63,993 bases of DNA from Nitrosomonadales bacterium (GTDB lineage: Bacteria > Pseudomonadota > Gammaproteobacteria > Burkholderiales > Methylophilaceae). A model generated the notes under the pieces. It was not told where the DNA came from, ran no database searches, and saw nothing but the letters and a program-made list of their open reading frames with translations. Shown piece after piece: positions 48,175 through 58,512 of the stretch (position 1 is its first letter; each line of letters begins with the position of its first letter). Both the position numbers and the translations under genes were made by a program. Location: NCBI GenBank assembly GCA_024642775.1, contig JAHEAL010000003.1, forward strand, positions 1 to 63,993. The letters are read 5' to 3'.

Positions 48175-50217
48175 TTGAAATCACTATTCACAGACAGACA
48201 AAAGCAGCTCCTAGAAAATTTAAATATTACAAATTGGTTTGATTTAATAACTCACTTGCCATCGAGGTATGAGGACCGAACTACAATCGTTAAGATTAAT
48301 AGCGCAGATCTTGGTCAAAACATATTAATTTTGGGAAAAATAATACGAACGGAAATTACTTACAGAGGAAAAAGAAACTTAAATGTATTTGTCCAAGATG
48401 AAGATGAAAATTTAATCATCTTACGATTTATTAATTTTTACCCAAACCAATTAAAGCAATTTGTTGAAGGAATGAATATTTTAGCTTACGGGTTAGTCAG
48501 AAAATATTTAACTAATCTAGAAATGATTCATCCTGAGGTTCAGGTTTCTGAAAATTTAATTTTTACCCTGCCGACAAATTATACGCCAATTTACCCTACG
48601 ACCTCAGGGCTTGGGCAAAAGAACCTTTCTAAATTAATTCAAAAAGCATTGGCATATACAAAAGAAAAAAAATTTTTGAATTTTATTGATGAGTTTTTAA
48701 ATAAAGATAAAAAAATTAATTTCATTTCAGCATTAGATTACATTCATAACCCAACTAAAGAATTTAGTTTAAATGAAATCAATCAAAAAATTACTCCATA
48801 TCATGAGCGAGTAAAATACGCTGAAGTATTGGCTCAACAATTATATTTAAAGATTTCTAAAGCAGACAGAGTATCTGAAAAAGCATTTAGCTATAAGGAT
48901 ATAAATTCTGATTTTAAATCACGGATCTTAGAAAAAATTCCCTTTGTATTAACAAAATCACAGAAGTTGGTAATAGAAGAAATTGAGAATAATCTAAATA
49001 ACAGCCAGCCAATGTACCGAATTCTTCAAGGTGATGTTGGATCAGGTAAAACAATTGTAGCAATAATAGCATCTGTAAAAATTCTTTCAAAGAACCACCA
49101 GGTAGCATTAATGGTGCCCACGGAAATTTTAGCTAAACAACATTATCTGAAGATAAAAAATATTTTCGATGGAAGTAAAATTAGGGCGAGTCTTTTAACA
49201 GGAAGCATAAAGGGTAAAGAACGAGAGGATGTACTAAGAAAAATTAGCTCGGGTGAAACTCAATTTATTATAGGAACACATGCTTTATTTCAGGATAGTG
49301 TTGATTTTAAACAATTAGGATTATGCATAATTGATGAACAGCATCGATTTGGTGTAAAGCAGCGGATGGATTTAATGAAAAGGGGAAAGCAAGAGTTCAT
49401 GCCTCATCAGCTTATGATGAGTGCTACTCCAATACCCAGAACTTTAAGCATGACTTATTTTGCTGACTTAGAGGTTAGTTCAATTTCAGAAATGCCAAAA
49501 AATAGAATTCCGATTACAACAAAATTAATACGGGAAACGCGACGAGATGAGTTAATTGAATTATTAAAGTTGGAATTACATAAAGGGAATCAAATTTACT
49601 GGGTTTGTCCTTTAGTTGAAGAAAGTGAAAAAATAAAATTAGTGGACGCAAAAAATACTTTTGAAGGTTTAAAAAGTACCTTACCAGAATTTAATGTTCA
49701 ATTAATTCATGGAAGAATGAAAGAAATTGAAAAATCAGAAATTATGCAAAATTTTTTAGATGGAAAAATAAATTTACTAGTTGCTACAACTGTTATTGAG
49801 GTAGGGGTTGATGTTCCTAACGCAACTGTTATGGTAATTGAGCATTCAGAAAGACTTGGGCTTTCTCAACTTCACCAACTTCGTGGTAGGGTCGGAAGAG
49901 GCGATAAAAAAAGTATGTGTATTTTTCTTTATTCAGATAACTTATCTATAAATGCAAAAGATAGATTAAGAACAATTTATGAAAATACGGATGGATTTAT
50001 AATTGCAGAGAATGATCTTAAGATAAGAGGACCTGGAGAGTTGATAGGAACTAGGCAAAGTGGTATTCCCTCTTTAAAAATTGCAAATTTAATTGATGAT
50101 GAGGACATTGTTCATCAAGTAGTTAAAGATTCAGCTAATATGATAAACAGCCAATATAACGACGTAATAAAATATACGGACTTGTGGTTTGGGCATAAAA
50201 ACTTTTTAAGATCTTAA
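48175..50217 (+). CDS. recG: ATP-dependent DNA helicase RecG
   Basis: Remodels stalled forks and branched DNA. The N-terminal wedge domain (about 1-150) is followed by helicase motifs GDVGSGKT (I), IIDEQHRFGV (II, DEQH), MSATPIPRTL (III), LIHGRMKE, TTVIEVGVDVPNAT (V) and QLHQLRGRVGRG (VI). Length 680 is normal. The start is TTG 48175; ridA's stop is 3 bases upstream and no ATG is available nearby. Confidence 0.96.
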   Translation: MKSLFTDRQKQLLENLNITNWFDLITHLPSRYEDRTTIVKINSADLGQNILILGKIIRTEITYRGKRNLNVFVQDEDENLIILRFINFYPNQLKQFVEGMNILAYGLVRKYLTNLEMIHPEVQVSENLIFTLPTNYTPIYPTTSGLGQKNLSKLIQKALAYTKEKKFLNFIDEFLNKDKKINFISALDYIHNPTKEFSLNEINQKITPYHERVKYAEVLAQQLYLKISKADRVSEKAFSYKDINSDFKSRILEKIPFVLTKSQKLVIEEIENNLNNSQPMYRILQGDVGSGKTIVAIIASVKILSKNHQVALMVPTEILAKQHYLKIKNIFDGSKIRASLLTGSIKGKEREDVLRKISSGETQFIIGTHALFQDSVDFKQLGLCIIDEQHRFGVKQRMDLMKRGKQEFMPHQLMMSATPIPRTLSMTYFADLEVSSISEMPKNRIPITTKLIRETRRDELIELLKLELHKGNQIYWVCPLVEESEKIKLVDAKNTFEGLKSTLPEFNVQLIHGRMKEIEKSEIMQNFLDGKINLLVATTVIEVGVDVPNATVMVIEHSERLGLSQLHQLRGRVGRGDKKSMCIFLYSDNLSINAKDRLRTIYENTDGFIIAENDLKIRGPGELIGTRQSGIPSLKIANLIDDEDIVHQVVKDSANMINSQYNDVIKYTDLWFGHKNFLRS

Positions 50218-50220
50218 GTC

Positions 50221-50727
50221 ATGTGGATAAAAAAACCTCAAAATAACATTAATAGTCTCGTTACTTATAGAAAATCATTAACTTCAAGACTAAAACGTCA
50301 CAATTTATTTAAAATTAAGCTGGTATCCAATAAAAGATCAAGCATAACCAGTTATGAAAAAAATTTATATGGGATACGTGCAAGGAATTTTTTTGTAAGG
50401 AATGTCTTAATTGAGCTAGACAACCAACCTGTAATTTATGCGAAGACTATAACGCAATATAAACATTCGAGAGATTTAATCTCTAAGCTGAAAAATCTTA
50501 AGAACAGGTCTTTGGGAAGTTTTGTTTTCAATAAAAGTCATTATAAAAGATCAGATTTTAGATTTCAGCAAACGAATTCAAATAACAACCTTATTAAAAT
50601 TTTAAACAAAGAAAATATTGATCCAAAAAATATTTTTATAACGAGGTTGTCATTTTTTGACTCGTCTTCAAACAGAATACTCTTAATTGAAAATTTCATG
50701 AAAAAAATTAATCAATATGAGTTATAA
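50221..50727 (+). CDS. ubiC: Chorismate lyase
   Basis: Makes 4-hydroxybenzoate from chorismate, first step of ubiquinone synthesis. Similarity to E. coli UbiC is remote but the layout holds: RNFFVRNVLIELDNQPVIYA with the active-site arginine, SLGSFVFN, and a final LLIENFM with the catalytic glutamate position. Length 168 matches. Strongly basic composition. It overlaps ubiA, the next enzyme, by 11 bases, which supports the call. Confidence 0.8.
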   Translation: MWIKKPQNNINSLVTYRKSLTSRLKRHNLFKIKLVSNKRSSITSYEKNLYGIRARNFFVRNVLIELDNQPVIYAKTITQYKHSRDLISKLKNLKNRSLGSFVFNKSHYKRSDFRFQQTNSNNNLIKILNKENIDPKNIFITRLSFFDSSSNRILLIENFMKKINQYEL

Positions 50728-51571
50728 GAAACTAAGAGGCTATATACAACTAGCTCGAGTAGATAAACCAATTGGTATTTATCTATTATTGTGGCCAACA
50801 TTATGGGCACTGATTTGTGCATCAAATGGTTTTGTGCATATCGAAGATCTAACTCTCTTTGTTCTTGGAGTTTTTTTATCTCGATCAGCAGGGTGTGTGA
50901 TCAACGATATTTTTGATAAAAATTTCGATAAAAAAGTTCACAGGACAAAATTAAGACCGTTGGTCAGTGGAGTATTGGAAAAAAGAGAAGCCTTTATATT
51001 GTTCTTTATTTTGTTGTTCTGTGCATCTTGCTTGATGTTTTTTTTGACCCCCTTAGCTATAAAAGTAGTTTTTATATCGGCATTACTATTGTGCACATAT
51101 CCATTAGCCAAAAGGTTTATGAAAATTCCCCAAATTTATTTAGGTATGGCTTTTAGTTCAAGCATACTAGTTGTTTTTGCGCATGTTAATAAGAGCTTTC
51201 CTTTGATTTGTTGGCAACTTTTTTTGGCAAATTTTTTCTGGGTTATGGCATATGACACAATATACGCCAAAGAGGATTATGGGGATGATGTAAAATTAAA
51301 TATTTATTCAGCACCAAAATTTTTTAAGGGAAAAACGATTTTTTATACAAATCTTTTCTATTTTTTGATGTTTTTTTTCTTTTATCAGGTTGTTTCCCAA
51401 TTCAACGATACTTTTTTTGTTTTTTTATTAATCCTTACACTTTTTATTATTTCAATAATAAGGGTCAGAAAATTGGCTTTGAAAGAGAGTAAATTTATAA
51501 AATTATTTAAAGAAAACAATTACTTAGGTGCTATAATGATGATCATATTACTTTTTGTGGTTAATTATTGA
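50717..51571 (+). CDS. ubiA: 4-hydroxybenzoate polyprenyltransferase
   Basis: Membrane enzyme attaching the polyprenyl tail to 4-hydroxybenzoate. 284 residues, about eight helices. The first aspartate motif is NDIFDKNFD (about 68-76), followed by HRTKLRPLVSG; the second is DTIYAKEDYGDD. RVDKPIGIYLLLWPTLWAL is the conserved N-terminal segment. Paired with ubiC. Confidence 0.96.
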   Translation: MSYKKLRGYIQLARVDKPIGIYLLLWPTLWALICASNGFVHIEDLTLFVLGVFLSRSAGCVINDIFDKNFDKKVHRTKLRPLVSGVLEKREAFILFFILLFCASCLMFFLTPLAIKVVFISALLLCTYPLAKRFMKIPQIYLGMAFSSSILVVFAHVNKSFPLICWQLFLANFFWVMAYDTIYAKEDYGDDVKLNIYSAPKFFKGKTIFYTNLFYFLMFFFFYQVVSQFNDTFFVFLLILTLFIISIIRVRKLALKESKFIKLFKENNYLGAIMMIILLFVVNY

Positions 51572-51598
51572 AATTAAAACAAAAAATTAGTAATTAAT

Positions 51599-51628
51599 TT
51601 GACAAAACACTAGGATTCGTAATAAAAT
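51599..51628 (+). promoter_or_regulatory. Candidate strong sigma-70 promoter of rplM-rpsI
   Basis: TTGACA (51599-51604), a perfect -35, and TAAAAT (51623-51628), one mismatch from the -10, are separated by 18 bases. The predicted start lies about 28 bases before the rplM ATG, as expected for a ribosomal protein operon. Confidence 0.7.
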
Positions 51629-51662
51629 CACGCTCTTTTATAAATTTTGGAAGTAAAGATAA

Positions 51663-52091
51663 ATGAGAACTATTTCAGCTAAAGGTCACGAGGTTAAAAG
51701 GGACTGGTTCCTTGTAGATGCAACTGATGCTACTCTTGGTAGGCTAGCAAGCGCAATTGCACACAGACTAAGAGGTAAACATAAGACTATCTATACACCT
51801 CACGTTGACACTGGAGACTATATAGTTGTTGTTAATGCTGAAAAGATCAAAGTGACTGGTAATAAATCAAATGATAAGATTTATCATAGACATTCTGGAT
51901 ATCCAGGTGGTTTATATTCAGCAAACTTTTCTCAAATGCAGGAAAAATTCCCTGGTCGTGCCCTAGTTAAAGCAGTTAAAGGCATGCTGCCAAAGGGTCC
52001 ATTGGGTTACGCAATGGCAAAGAAATTAAAAGTATACGCTGGTGATACACATGAGCATGTTGCTCAACAACCAAAACCACTAACTATTTAA
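51663..52091 (+). CDS. rplM: 50S ribosomal protein L13
   Basis: 142 residues, canonical length. [32 protein letters not shown] (split), [12 protein letters not shown] and [12 protein letters not shown] match the family. L13 is an early assembly protein of the large subunit and, in E. coli, represses its own operon. Forms the usual rplM-rpsI pair. Confidence 0.98.
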   Translation: MRTISAKGHEVKRDWFLVDATDATLGRLASAIAHRLRGKHKTIYTPHVDTGDYIVVVNAEKIKVTGNKSNDKIYHRHSGYPGGLYSANFSQMQEKFPGRALVKAVKGMLPKGPLGYAMAKKLKVYAGDTHEHVAQQPKPLTI

Positions 52092-52103
52092 TAAGAGAAT
52101 TAT

Positions 52104-52496
52104 ATGATTGGTAAATATTATTACGGTACAGGAAGAAGAAAAAGTTCAGTCGCAAGAGTATTCATGCAACAGGGAAAAGGACAAATAATCATTAACGGCT
52201 TACCTGTTAATGAATATTTTTCAAGATTTACTTCTGAAATGATCTTAAGGCAACCATTGGATCTAACAAAAAATGAAACTTCATTTGATATTAAAGTTAA
52301 TGTTACAGGTGGTGGAGAATCAGGTCAGGCTGGTGCAGTAAGACATGGAATAACAAGAGCATTGATGGACTTTGATGCAGAATTAAAACCTGAATTATCT
52401 AAAGCAGGTTACGTTACTCGTGATGCTCGTGAAGTTGAACGTAAGAAAGTGGGCTTAAGAAAAGCTAGAAGACGTAAACAGTTTTCTAAACGATAA
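52104..52496 (+). CDS. rpsI: 30S ribosomal protein S9
   Basis: 130 residues. [15 protein letters not shown] at the start and the C-terminal [17 protein letters not shown], whose last arginine reaches the P site, are diagnostic. It lies 12 bases after rplM and is followed by a strong terminator. Confidence 0.98.
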   Translation: MIGKYYYGTGRRKSSVARVFMQQGKGQIIINGLPVNEYFSRFTSEMILRQPLDLTKNETSFDIKVNVTGGGESGQAGAVRHGITRALMDFDAELKPELSKAGYVTRDAREVERKKVGLRKARRRKQFSKR

Positions 52497-52510
52497 TATA
52501 TCGTTATACA

Positions 52511-52538
52511 AAAGCCGCTTTGAAGCGGCTTTTTTTTT
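52511..52538 (+). terminator. Rho-independent terminator of rplM-rpsI
   Basis: AAAGCCGCT and AGCGGCTTT pair around a TTGA loop and run into nine or more T residues. It lies 15 bases after the rpsI stop and 28 bases before argC. Confidence 0.93.
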
Positions 52539-52565
52539 GATAAATCATTTATAATCGTTGAAATT

Positions 52566-53609
52566 ATGAAAAAAATAAATGTGTCAATTATGGGCGGTTC
52601 TGGATATACAGGATCTGAACTTTTAAGGTTACTGAGTAATCATCCGTATATAGAAATCGATCAAATTACCTCAAGACAAGATGAGGGCAAAAATATCTCA
52701 GATGTTTTTCCTTTTCTTACAGGCAATTCCAAATCTTTTTTTATTCACCCAGATAAGGCTGACTTTACAAATTCAGATTTGATTATGTTTGCAACACCGA
52801 ACGGAATTGCCATGAAGTATGCCAAAGATCTTTTATTGAAAGGTAAAAAAATTATTGATCTTGCGGCTGATTTTAGAATAAAAAATCTTCAAATTTGGGA
52901 GAAATGGTACCAAATACAGCATGAGTCAGCTGATTTAATCGATGAAGCCGTTTATGGGTTACCTGAATGGAATAGGGAAAGTATTAAAAATGCTCATTTA
53001 GTAGCAAACCCTGGCTGTTATCCAACTGCGATCCAGCTTGCACTAGCCCCATTACTTAAGGAGCAAGTGATTCAAGAAAGTAATATTATTATTGATGCTA
53101 AATCTGGAATAAGCGGGGCTGGCAGAAGATTAGAAAATAACTTGCTAATGAGCGAAGCAAGTGAGAATTTTTATGCCTATGCAGTTGAAGGACACAGACA
53201 TGAACCAGAAATAGAAGAAAATTTAAAAATCTTTGCTGATAACAAAAATATTAATGTTTTATTTATTCCGCATCTCCTGCCGATGGTAAGGGGAATATAT
53301 GCAACAATTTATGCTGATTTAAAATCAACTGATATAGGTATTGATAAGATTGACTCTTTATTTAATCAAACGTATGAAGATAGTTTTTTTGTCGATTATC
53401 TGGGCATTAACAAGCTACCTCAAACAAAAGCGGTCAGAGGTTCAAACTACTGTAAAATATCTGTTTTTAAGCGAGATAATAAATTGGTGATACTTTCAAC
53501 AATAGATAATCTTGTAAAAGGTGCAGCTGGTCAGGCAATTCAAAATATGAATTTGATGTTTAATTTTAATGAAAATGAAGGTTTGCAAAGTCTTCCAACA
53601 TACCCATAA
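52566..53609 (+). CDS. argC: N-acetyl-gamma-glutamyl-phosphate reductase
   Basis: Third step of arginine synthesis, NADPH-dependent. GGSGYTGSELLRLL binds the cofactor, and VANPGCYPTAIQLAL carries the catalytic cysteine. DAKSGISGAGR and AYAVEGHRHEPEIEE are further signatures. Length 347 is normal. The gene order rplM-rpsI-argC-erpA is familiar from Betaproteobacteria. Confidence 0.96.
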   Translation: MKKINVSIMGGSGYTGSELLRLLSNHPYIEIDQITSRQDEGKNISDVFPFLTGNSKSFFIHPDKADFTNSDLIMFATPNGIAMKYAKDLLLKGKKIIDLAADFRIKNLQIWEKWYQIQHESADLIDEAVYGLPEWNRESIKNAHLVANPGCYPTAIQLALAPLLKEQVIQESNIIIDAKSGISGAGRRLENNLLMSEASENFYAYAVEGHRHEPEIEENLKIFADNKNINVLFIPHLLPMVRGIYATIYADLKSTDIGIDKIDSLFNQTYEDSFFVDYLGINKLPQTKAVRGSNYCKISVFKRDNKLVILSTIDNLVKGAAGQAIQNMNLMFNFNENEGLQSLPTYP

Positions 53610-53613
53610 ATTT

Positions 53614-53976
53614 ATGTTAAAAAAATTACAAAGAAAAAAAAGAATTAAATTAGCAAAAGCTAAACCCAGGGTAAGAATAGGGTCTGTTTGGAGAAAACAA
53701 ACAATGGTAATATTGTTAGCTTTTTTGGCTACGTTATATCTTTCTTATCGATTATTTGACGGAGGAAATTCTGTTAATTATTTACTAAAAATTAACGAGC
53801 TTAGCGAATCAAAAACAGATCTTTCTCAAGAATTAGATGCATTAAGATTGAAGATTCAACTAAAAGATGTTGCTATCTCCAAGATGGATGAGGAGCTTAA
53901 AAAGCTGAAAGAGGAAAATAATGATCTGCAAGAAGATATCTTATTCTATGAAAAAATTGTCGGAAAAAGGAGATAA
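53614..53976 (+). CDS. Single-pass membrane protein with coiled coil (possibly DUF6776-like), upstream of bactofilin
   Basis: 120 residues: a very basic cytoplasmic N-terminus (1-28), one membrane helix (about 30-46), then a coiled coil rich in Lys, Glu and Leu ending DLQEDILFYEKIVGKRR. The ending resembles the ...LREDLAFFE... region of betaproteobacterial proteins found at this locus, but the C-terminal domain those usually have is missing, so this is a short form. The topology also recalls FtsB/DivIC proteins. Start ATG 53614; the longer frame runs into argC. Confidence 0.65.
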   Translation: MLKKLQRKKRIKLAKAKPRVRIGSVWRKQTMVILLAFLATLYLSYRLFDGGNSVNYLLKINELSESKTDLSQELDALRLKIQLKDVAISKMDEELKKLKEENNDLQEDILFYEKIVGKRR

Positions 53977-53978
53977 GA

Positions 53979-54383
53979 TTGTTTAAAAAAAATAAATATA
54001 GTTCAATTGACACACTAATTGATGAAACAATGAATATCCGAGGCAATATGACATTTGCAGGAGGTATAAGGCTTGATGGAAAGCTGGTTGGAAGCCTTAC
54101 TTTGAGTGATGGAGCTCATGGAACTTTAATCATGGGAGAAAAGAGTAAAATCACAGGTGATATTATTACAGATTCAGCTATTATAGCTGGAGAAGTTAAA
54201 GGGAATATTCAAGCAACTGAATTCTTGGAACTTCACTCTACCGCAAAGATCTTAGGTGATATTGAATACAGCACAATTGAAATTCATGCGGGAGCAAAGA
54301 TTAACGGTCAATTGATTGAAGTAAAAAAAAATAAGTTAAATAAAAAGAATTTAGAAAATAAAGAGGTAAAAAATGACAAATGA
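53979..54383 (+). CDS. Bactofilin (DUF583 polymer-forming cytoskeletal protein)
   Basis: 134 residues. A central right-handed beta-helix of short repeats (about 15-110: [53 protein letters not shown]) between polar tails is typical of bactofilins, which polymerise without nucleotide and act as scaffolds for cell-wall or polar proteins. The start is TTG 53979 after a good AAAGGAG site. The end overlaps erpA by 11 bases. Confidence 0.92.
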   Translation: MFKKNKYSSIDTLIDETMNIRGNMTFAGGIRLDGKLVGSLTLSDGAHGTLIMGEKSKITGDIITDSAIIAGEVKGNIQATEFLELHSTAKILGDIEYSTIEIHAGAKINGQLIEVKKNKLNKKNLENKEVKNDK

Positions 54384-54723
54384 AATAAAAATGCCAGACC
54401 CATTAATCTTTACTGATAACGCAGTAAAAAAGGTTAAAGAGCTGATAGAAGAAGAAGAGTCGGGCGATCTTAAGTTAAGAGTTTTTGTTAGCGGCGGAGG
54501 ATGCTCGGGTTTCCAATACGGATTTACATTTGAAGAGAATGTAAACGATGACGATACCCAAGTGACTAAGGACAATGTGACTTTACTAATAGATCCTATG
54601 AGCTTACAGTACTTGACTGGCTCTGAAATTGATTACCAAGATAACGTTCAAGGCTCTCAGTTTGTAATAAGAAATCCTAATGCAACTACAACCTGTGGAT
54701 GCGGATCTTCTTTTTCAGTCTAA
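54373..54723 (+). CDS. erpA: Iron-sulphur cluster insertion protein ErpA
   Basis: A-type carrier passing Fe-S clusters to apoproteins. The three conserved cysteines are in [11 protein letters not shown] and TCGCGSSF. Length 116 matches ErpA, and the acidic N-terminus with [16 protein letters not shown] is typical. A cluster client is encoded in the window, the Fe-S photolyase, though ErpA serves many. Convergent with gltA, overlapping by 4 bases. Confidence 0.95.
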   Translation: MTNEIKMPDPLIFTDNAVKKVKELIEEEESGDLKLRVFVSGGGCSGFQYGFTFEENVNDDDTQVTKDNVTLLIDPMSLQYLTGSEIDYQDNVQGSQFVIRNPNATTTCGCGSSFSV

Positions 54724-56021
54724 TATTTTGAAACGTTTCGACCTGAAGGGACATTCCTTTGGGTTTTGCCTTTATAGATTTGTCTTGGGCGTCCTATTTT
54801 CAGATTATCATCCAGAAACATTTCATTCCAATGGGCAATCCATCCAGCCGTTCTAGCAAGAGCAAACACAGCCGTGAACATTGAATTAGGTATCCCTAAA
54901 GCACGCATTACAATTCCTGAATAAAAATCAACGTTGGGATAAAGTTTTTTTTCAACAAAATATTCATCCTCAAGAGCAATTTTTTCTAATTTCATTGCAA
55001 GCTTGAAAATAGAATCATTTTCTAGTCCAAGCTCGGATAAAACTTCATGACATGTTTTTCTCATAATTTCAGCTCTAGGATCTTTATTTCTATAAACTCG
55101 ATGACCAAATCCCATTAACCTAAAGGAGTCTGTTTTATCTTTCGCCCTTTCAATATACTCATTAATGCGATTTTCATTTTTAATTTCTTGAAGCATCTTT
55201 AGTGTTGCTTCATTTGCACCGCCATGGGCAGGCCCCCACAAGGAAGCTATACCAGCAGCAATACATGCAAAAGGGTTAGCTCCGGACGAACCAACTAACC
55301 TTACTGTTGATGTGGATGCATTTTGTTCATGATCTGCATGGAGAATTAAAATTCTTTCAAAAGCTCTTACTAGAATAGGATTTAGATGATACGCTTGCGT
55401 CGGGCTTGAAAAAAGCATATTTAAAAAGTTTGCCGCATAACCCAGATCATTTCTAGGATAATTAAAAGGTCGTCCTAAGTTATATAAATAACTCCAAGCC
55501 GCAATAGATGGAACTTTAGCAATAAGTCTATTGGCAGATAATCTTCTATGATTTCGATTATATACATTCATTTCATCAAAATAAAAAGCTGATTTAGAAG
55601 CTACAACAGCCGCCATAACTGCCATTGGATGCGCGTCTCTCCTAAAACCTTTAAAGACACTATTCAGTTGGTCATGCAGCAGATAATGTTTTTTTATTTC
55701 ACCAACGTATGCATTTTTTTCTGACTCATTTGGGAGTTCACCATTCAGGAGTAAATAAGAAACATCTAAAAAATCACATTGTTCAGCAAGTTGCTCAATA
55801 GGGTATCCCCTATGAAGCAAAATACTTTTTTCACCATCAATAAAGGTAATAGATGAGTCACAGGAAGCAGTTGACATAAATCCTGGATCATAAGTTACAT
55901 AACCATTTTCAGATAGCGCAGAAATATCAATGGCTGGTTTACCAAGTGACCCTTCTATAATTGGAAGATCAATTGTTGTTCCATTTGCTAATGTAAGTTT
56001 TGCTTTTTTTGAATCCATCAT
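54720..56021 (-). CDS. gltA: Citrate synthase, type II
   Basis: Condenses oxaloacetate and acetyl-CoA. 433 residues. The active-site histidine region [17 protein letters not shown] (split) and [28 protein letters not shown], and the C-terminal [13 protein letters not shown] are all present. A small N-terminal beta domain marks the large type II form. No other TCA genes are adjacent. Two consecutive ATGs open the gene; either can be the start. Confidence 0.97.
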   Translation of the reverse strand: MMDSKKAKLTLANGTTIDLPIIEGSLGKPAIDISALSENGYVTYDPGFMSTASCDSSITFIDGEKSILLHRGYPIEQLAEQCDFLDVSYLLLNGELPNESEKNAYVGEIKKHYLLHDQLNSVFKGFRRDAHPMAVMAAVVASKSAFYFDEMNVYNRNHRRLSANRLIAKVPSIAAWSYLYNLGRPFNYPRNDLGYAANFLNMLFSSPTQAYHLNPILVRAFERILILHADHEQNASTSTVRLVGSSGANPFACIAAGIASLWGPAHGGANEATLKMLQEIKNENRINEYIERAKDKTDSFRLMGFGHRVYRNKDPRAEIMRKTCHEVLSELGLENDSIFKLAMKLEKIALEDEYFVEKKLYPNVDFYSGIVMRALGIPNSMFTAVFALARTAGWIAHWNEMFLDDNLKIGRPRQIYKGKTQRNVPSGRNVSKY

Positions 56022-56062
56022 TAAACTTTAATATTTTTTGATCTCGTATTATAACTTAAATG

Positions 56063-57172
56063 TTAGGAATCTGATTGAGTGGGGGGCTGACTTATTACTC
56101 CGTAAATATTTTTATTTTTTGAGCCAGTCACTGAACGTAAATCAAGATATTCATTGTTTATACTTTTTGATGCAATCCATGCAAATGCTGAGGATTCTAC
56201 ATATTTAGGGTCTAGATTGAAATCATTTGAAGATTTAAAATTGATTTGAGTTCTTTCCTTGAGCTGGTCCATCAAATAAGTATTGTAAAATCCACCTCCA
56301 AAAATATATGCATGATTTATATTTTTAAATTCTTTTAAATGCTTTTCAATCGCTTGAATGGTTAATTCGAGAAATGTTCGTTGAACATTTTCAGGTTTAT
56401 ATTTAGATAATTTAAAAGACTTAAGCCAACTTTCGTTGAAGTAATCTCGGCTAGTACTTTTTGCCCCCTTTTTGTTAAAAAAAGGATCCTTCAAGAATTG
56501 AGCAAGTAATTCATACTCTATCTGACCTTTTTTTGACCAAGAGCCGTTGTTATCAAAATTTTTATTTTTAACTTTTTTGATCCAAGAGTCTAAAAAAATA
56601 TTTCCGGGACCACAATCAAAACCAAGCATATTTGATTTATTGATGATAGAAATATTTGAAAATCCACCAATATTTAAAAAAATTGCAGAACTTATTTTAT
56701 TAATTTTCATTAGGTAATTATGAAATATGGGTATCAACGGAGCCCCTTGTCCACAATCAGCTACATCGGAATTTCTAAAATTGTGAACAACTTTTATTTT
56801 TGTATGCTTTGCAATTAAAGAGGCATTCCCTATTTGAATACTGAAAGAACTTTTAGGATTGTGTCGAACAGTTGGTCCATGAAAGCCAATTCCAATAATA
56901 TTATGCGCATCAAGATTATTTCGTTTGATTAAATTAAGAATTAGTTTGCTGGTTAAATTCGAGACCTCATTCCCAACTAAAATACTTTGCTCTAAGTCAT
57001 TAACTGATGGACTATTAAGATTAATTATTTTATCTCTTAATTTATTAGTATAATTTTTTGATATTCCATCGATGAGACTAAAGTTATCATTCTCTATTCT
57101 GCAAAGAGAGAGATCGATACCATCAGAAGATGTTCCTGACATTACACCAATGTATAAATTATTTTGTGGCAT
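56063..57172 (-). CDS. anmK: Anhydro-N-acetylmuramic acid kinase
   Basis: Recycles cell-wall 1,6-anhydroMurNAc to MurNAc-6-phosphate. GVMSGTSSDGIDLSL opens the protein; GFHGPTVRHNP, FLNIGGFSNIS, GFDCGPGNIFLD and AYIFGGGFYN follow, matching the sugar-kinase fold. Length 369 is normal. Divergent from tyrS, a standard pairing in proteobacteria. Confidence 0.95.
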   Translation of the reverse strand: MPQNNLYIGVMSGTSSDGIDLSLCRIENDNFSLIDGISKNYTNKLRDKIINLNSPSVNDLEQSILVGNEVSNLTSKLILNLIKRNNLDAHNIIGIGFHGPTVRHNPKSSFSIQIGNASLIAKHTKIKVVHNFRNSDVADCGQGAPLIPIFHNYLMKINKISSAIFLNIGGFSNISIINKSNMLGFDCGPGNIFLDSWIKKVKNKNFDNNGSWSKKGQIEYELLAQFLKDPFFNKKGAKSTSRDYFNESWLKSFKLSKYKPENVQRTFLELTIQAIEKHLKEFKNINHAYIFGGGFYNTYLMDQLKERTQINFKSSNDFNLDPKYVESSAFAWIASKSINNEYLDLRSVTGSKNKNIYGVISQPPTQSDS

Positions 57173-57245
57173 ATTTTTATGAAGTTCTTAAAGTTCTTTT
57201 AATAAGACTATATAATTATCATTTTCATTATAAACATAATCAAAT

Positions 57246-58415
57246 ATGCTGGCAGATTTAAAAAGAGGTTCAGATGAAATTTTAGTGATGTCTGAATTCG
57301 AGAAAAAGTTAAAAGGAGATAAGCCTTTAAAGATAAAAGCGGGTTTTGATCCAACCGCACCCGATTTGCATTTAGGGCACACGGTTCTGTTAAATAAATT
57401 GCGGCAATTTCAAAATTTAGGCCATGAGGTAATTTTTTTGATTGGCGACTTTACAGGGATGATAGGTGATCCAACAGGTAAGAACACCACGCGACCTGCG
57501 CTTACGGAAGAAGAAGTTCAAGAAAATGCCAAAACATATCAATCACAAGTATTCAAAATTTTAGACAAAGAAAAAACTAAGGTTGTTTTTAACTCAGCCT
57601 GGTTAAAAGATCTCGGTGCAGATGGCATGATTAAGCTATCTGCTAAATATACTGTTGCAAGAATGTTAGAGAGAGACGATTTTAGTAAACGATTCAAGAC
57701 TAACCAGTCAATATCAATTCATGAATTTATGTATCCGTTGATGCAAGGATATGATTCTGTTGCCCTTGAAGCTGATGTTGAGTTAGGAGGCACGGATCAA
57801 AAATTTAATTTACTCATGGGTAGAGAGTTACAAAAAGCATATGGTCAAGAACAGCAGTCGATTCTTACTATGCCGCTATTAGAGGGCTTAGATGGCATTA
57901 ACAAAATGTCAAAATCTTTAAATAATTATATTGGTATCAACGAATCACCTGAGATAATTTATTCGAAATTGATGTCAATATCGGATGAGCTAATGGTCCG
58001 CTATATTGATTTACTTTCGTTAAAGCATTTCGAAGAGATACAGGAATGGAAAAATAGACTGAAATCTGGAGACAATCCAAAAAATATTAAGGATGAGTTT
58101 GCTCAGGAGATTGTAGAGAGATTTCATAATAAAGAGGCTTACCAGAAAGCAAAATCAGATTTTTCAAAAAGATCATCTGGGCAAATACCGGATGAGATTA
58201 AAGCTTATGAGATTAAGAAAACTGATGATTTATCAATTCCTCAAATTTTAAAAAATATTTACTTTGTTACTAGCACTTCCGAGGCCATAAGACTTCTCAA
58301 ATCTGGTGGTATTAGGGTCGATAGTGAAAAGATAGATCAAGATTTCCAAACACCAAAAGAAGATTTTGTAGTGCAAGTTGGAAAAAGGAAGTTTGCTTTA
58401 ATTAAATTTGTATAA
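57246..58415 (+). CDS. tyrS: Tyrosyl-tRNA synthetase
   Basis: Class I synthetase, 389 residues. The HIGH motif reads [11 protein letters not shown] and the KMSKS motif is [26 protein letters not shown] and [19 protein letters not shown] mark the TyrRS type with the longer C-terminal S4-like RNA-binding domain ([19 protein letters not shown]). No tRNA gene is adjacent. Confidence 0.97.
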   Translation: MLADLKRGSDEILVMSEFEKKLKGDKPLKIKAGFDPTAPDLHLGHTVLLNKLRQFQNLGHEVIFLIGDFTGMIGDPTGKNTTRPALTEEEVQENAKTYQSQVFKILDKEKTKVVFNSAWLKDLGADGMIKLSAKYTVARMLERDDFSKRFKTNQSISIHEFMYPLMQGYDSVALEADVELGGTDQKFNLLMGRELQKAYGQEQQSILTMPLLEGLDGINKMSKSLNNYIGINESPEIIYSKLMSISDELMVRYIDLLSLKHFEEIQEWKNRLKSGDNPKNIKDEFAQEIVERFHNKEAYQKAKSDFSKRSSGQIPDEIKAYEIKKTDDLSIPQILKNIYFVTSTSEAIRLLKSGGIRVDSEKIDQDFQTPKEDFVVQVGKRKFALIKFV

Positions 58416-58431
58416 AGTATTGATTTAAATA

Positions 58432-58460
58432 TTTATTTTTAGAGAATAAGTCAGTATAAT
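58432..58460 (+). promoter_or_regulatory. Candidate promoter of rimP-nusA-infB
   Basis: A perfect TATAAT (58455-58460) is preceded at 17 bases by a weak -35, TTTATT (58432-58437). The predicted start is near 58467, immediately before a terminator-like hairpin (58471-58493), so nearly all transcripts from it would begin in that hairpin. Confidence 0.55.
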
Positions 58461-58470
58461 AAGTGTGAGT

Positions 58471-58493
58471 GGGCCTAAAAAGGCCCTTTTTTT
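58471..58493 (+). terminator. Terminator-like hairpin, possible attenuator upstream of rimP
   Basis: GGGCCT and AGGCCC form a perfect stem around an AAAA loop, followed by seven T residues. It lies 56 bases after tyrS and 20 bases before rimP. It may simply end tyrS transcription. Its place just after a consensus TATAAT also suits an attenuator of the nusA operon, an operon that E. coli NusA represses by termination in its leader. Confidence 0.85.
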
Positions 58494-58512
58494 ATTTTTA
58501 ACGATTTTGATA

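Noticed and set aside
51572-51662. Search for tRNA genes in the gaps near rplM, tyrS and rimP
   Set aside because: No cloverleaf or T-loop pattern (GGTTCGA-like) was found in these gaps by eye; E. coli has a tRNA before rimP but this genome does not.
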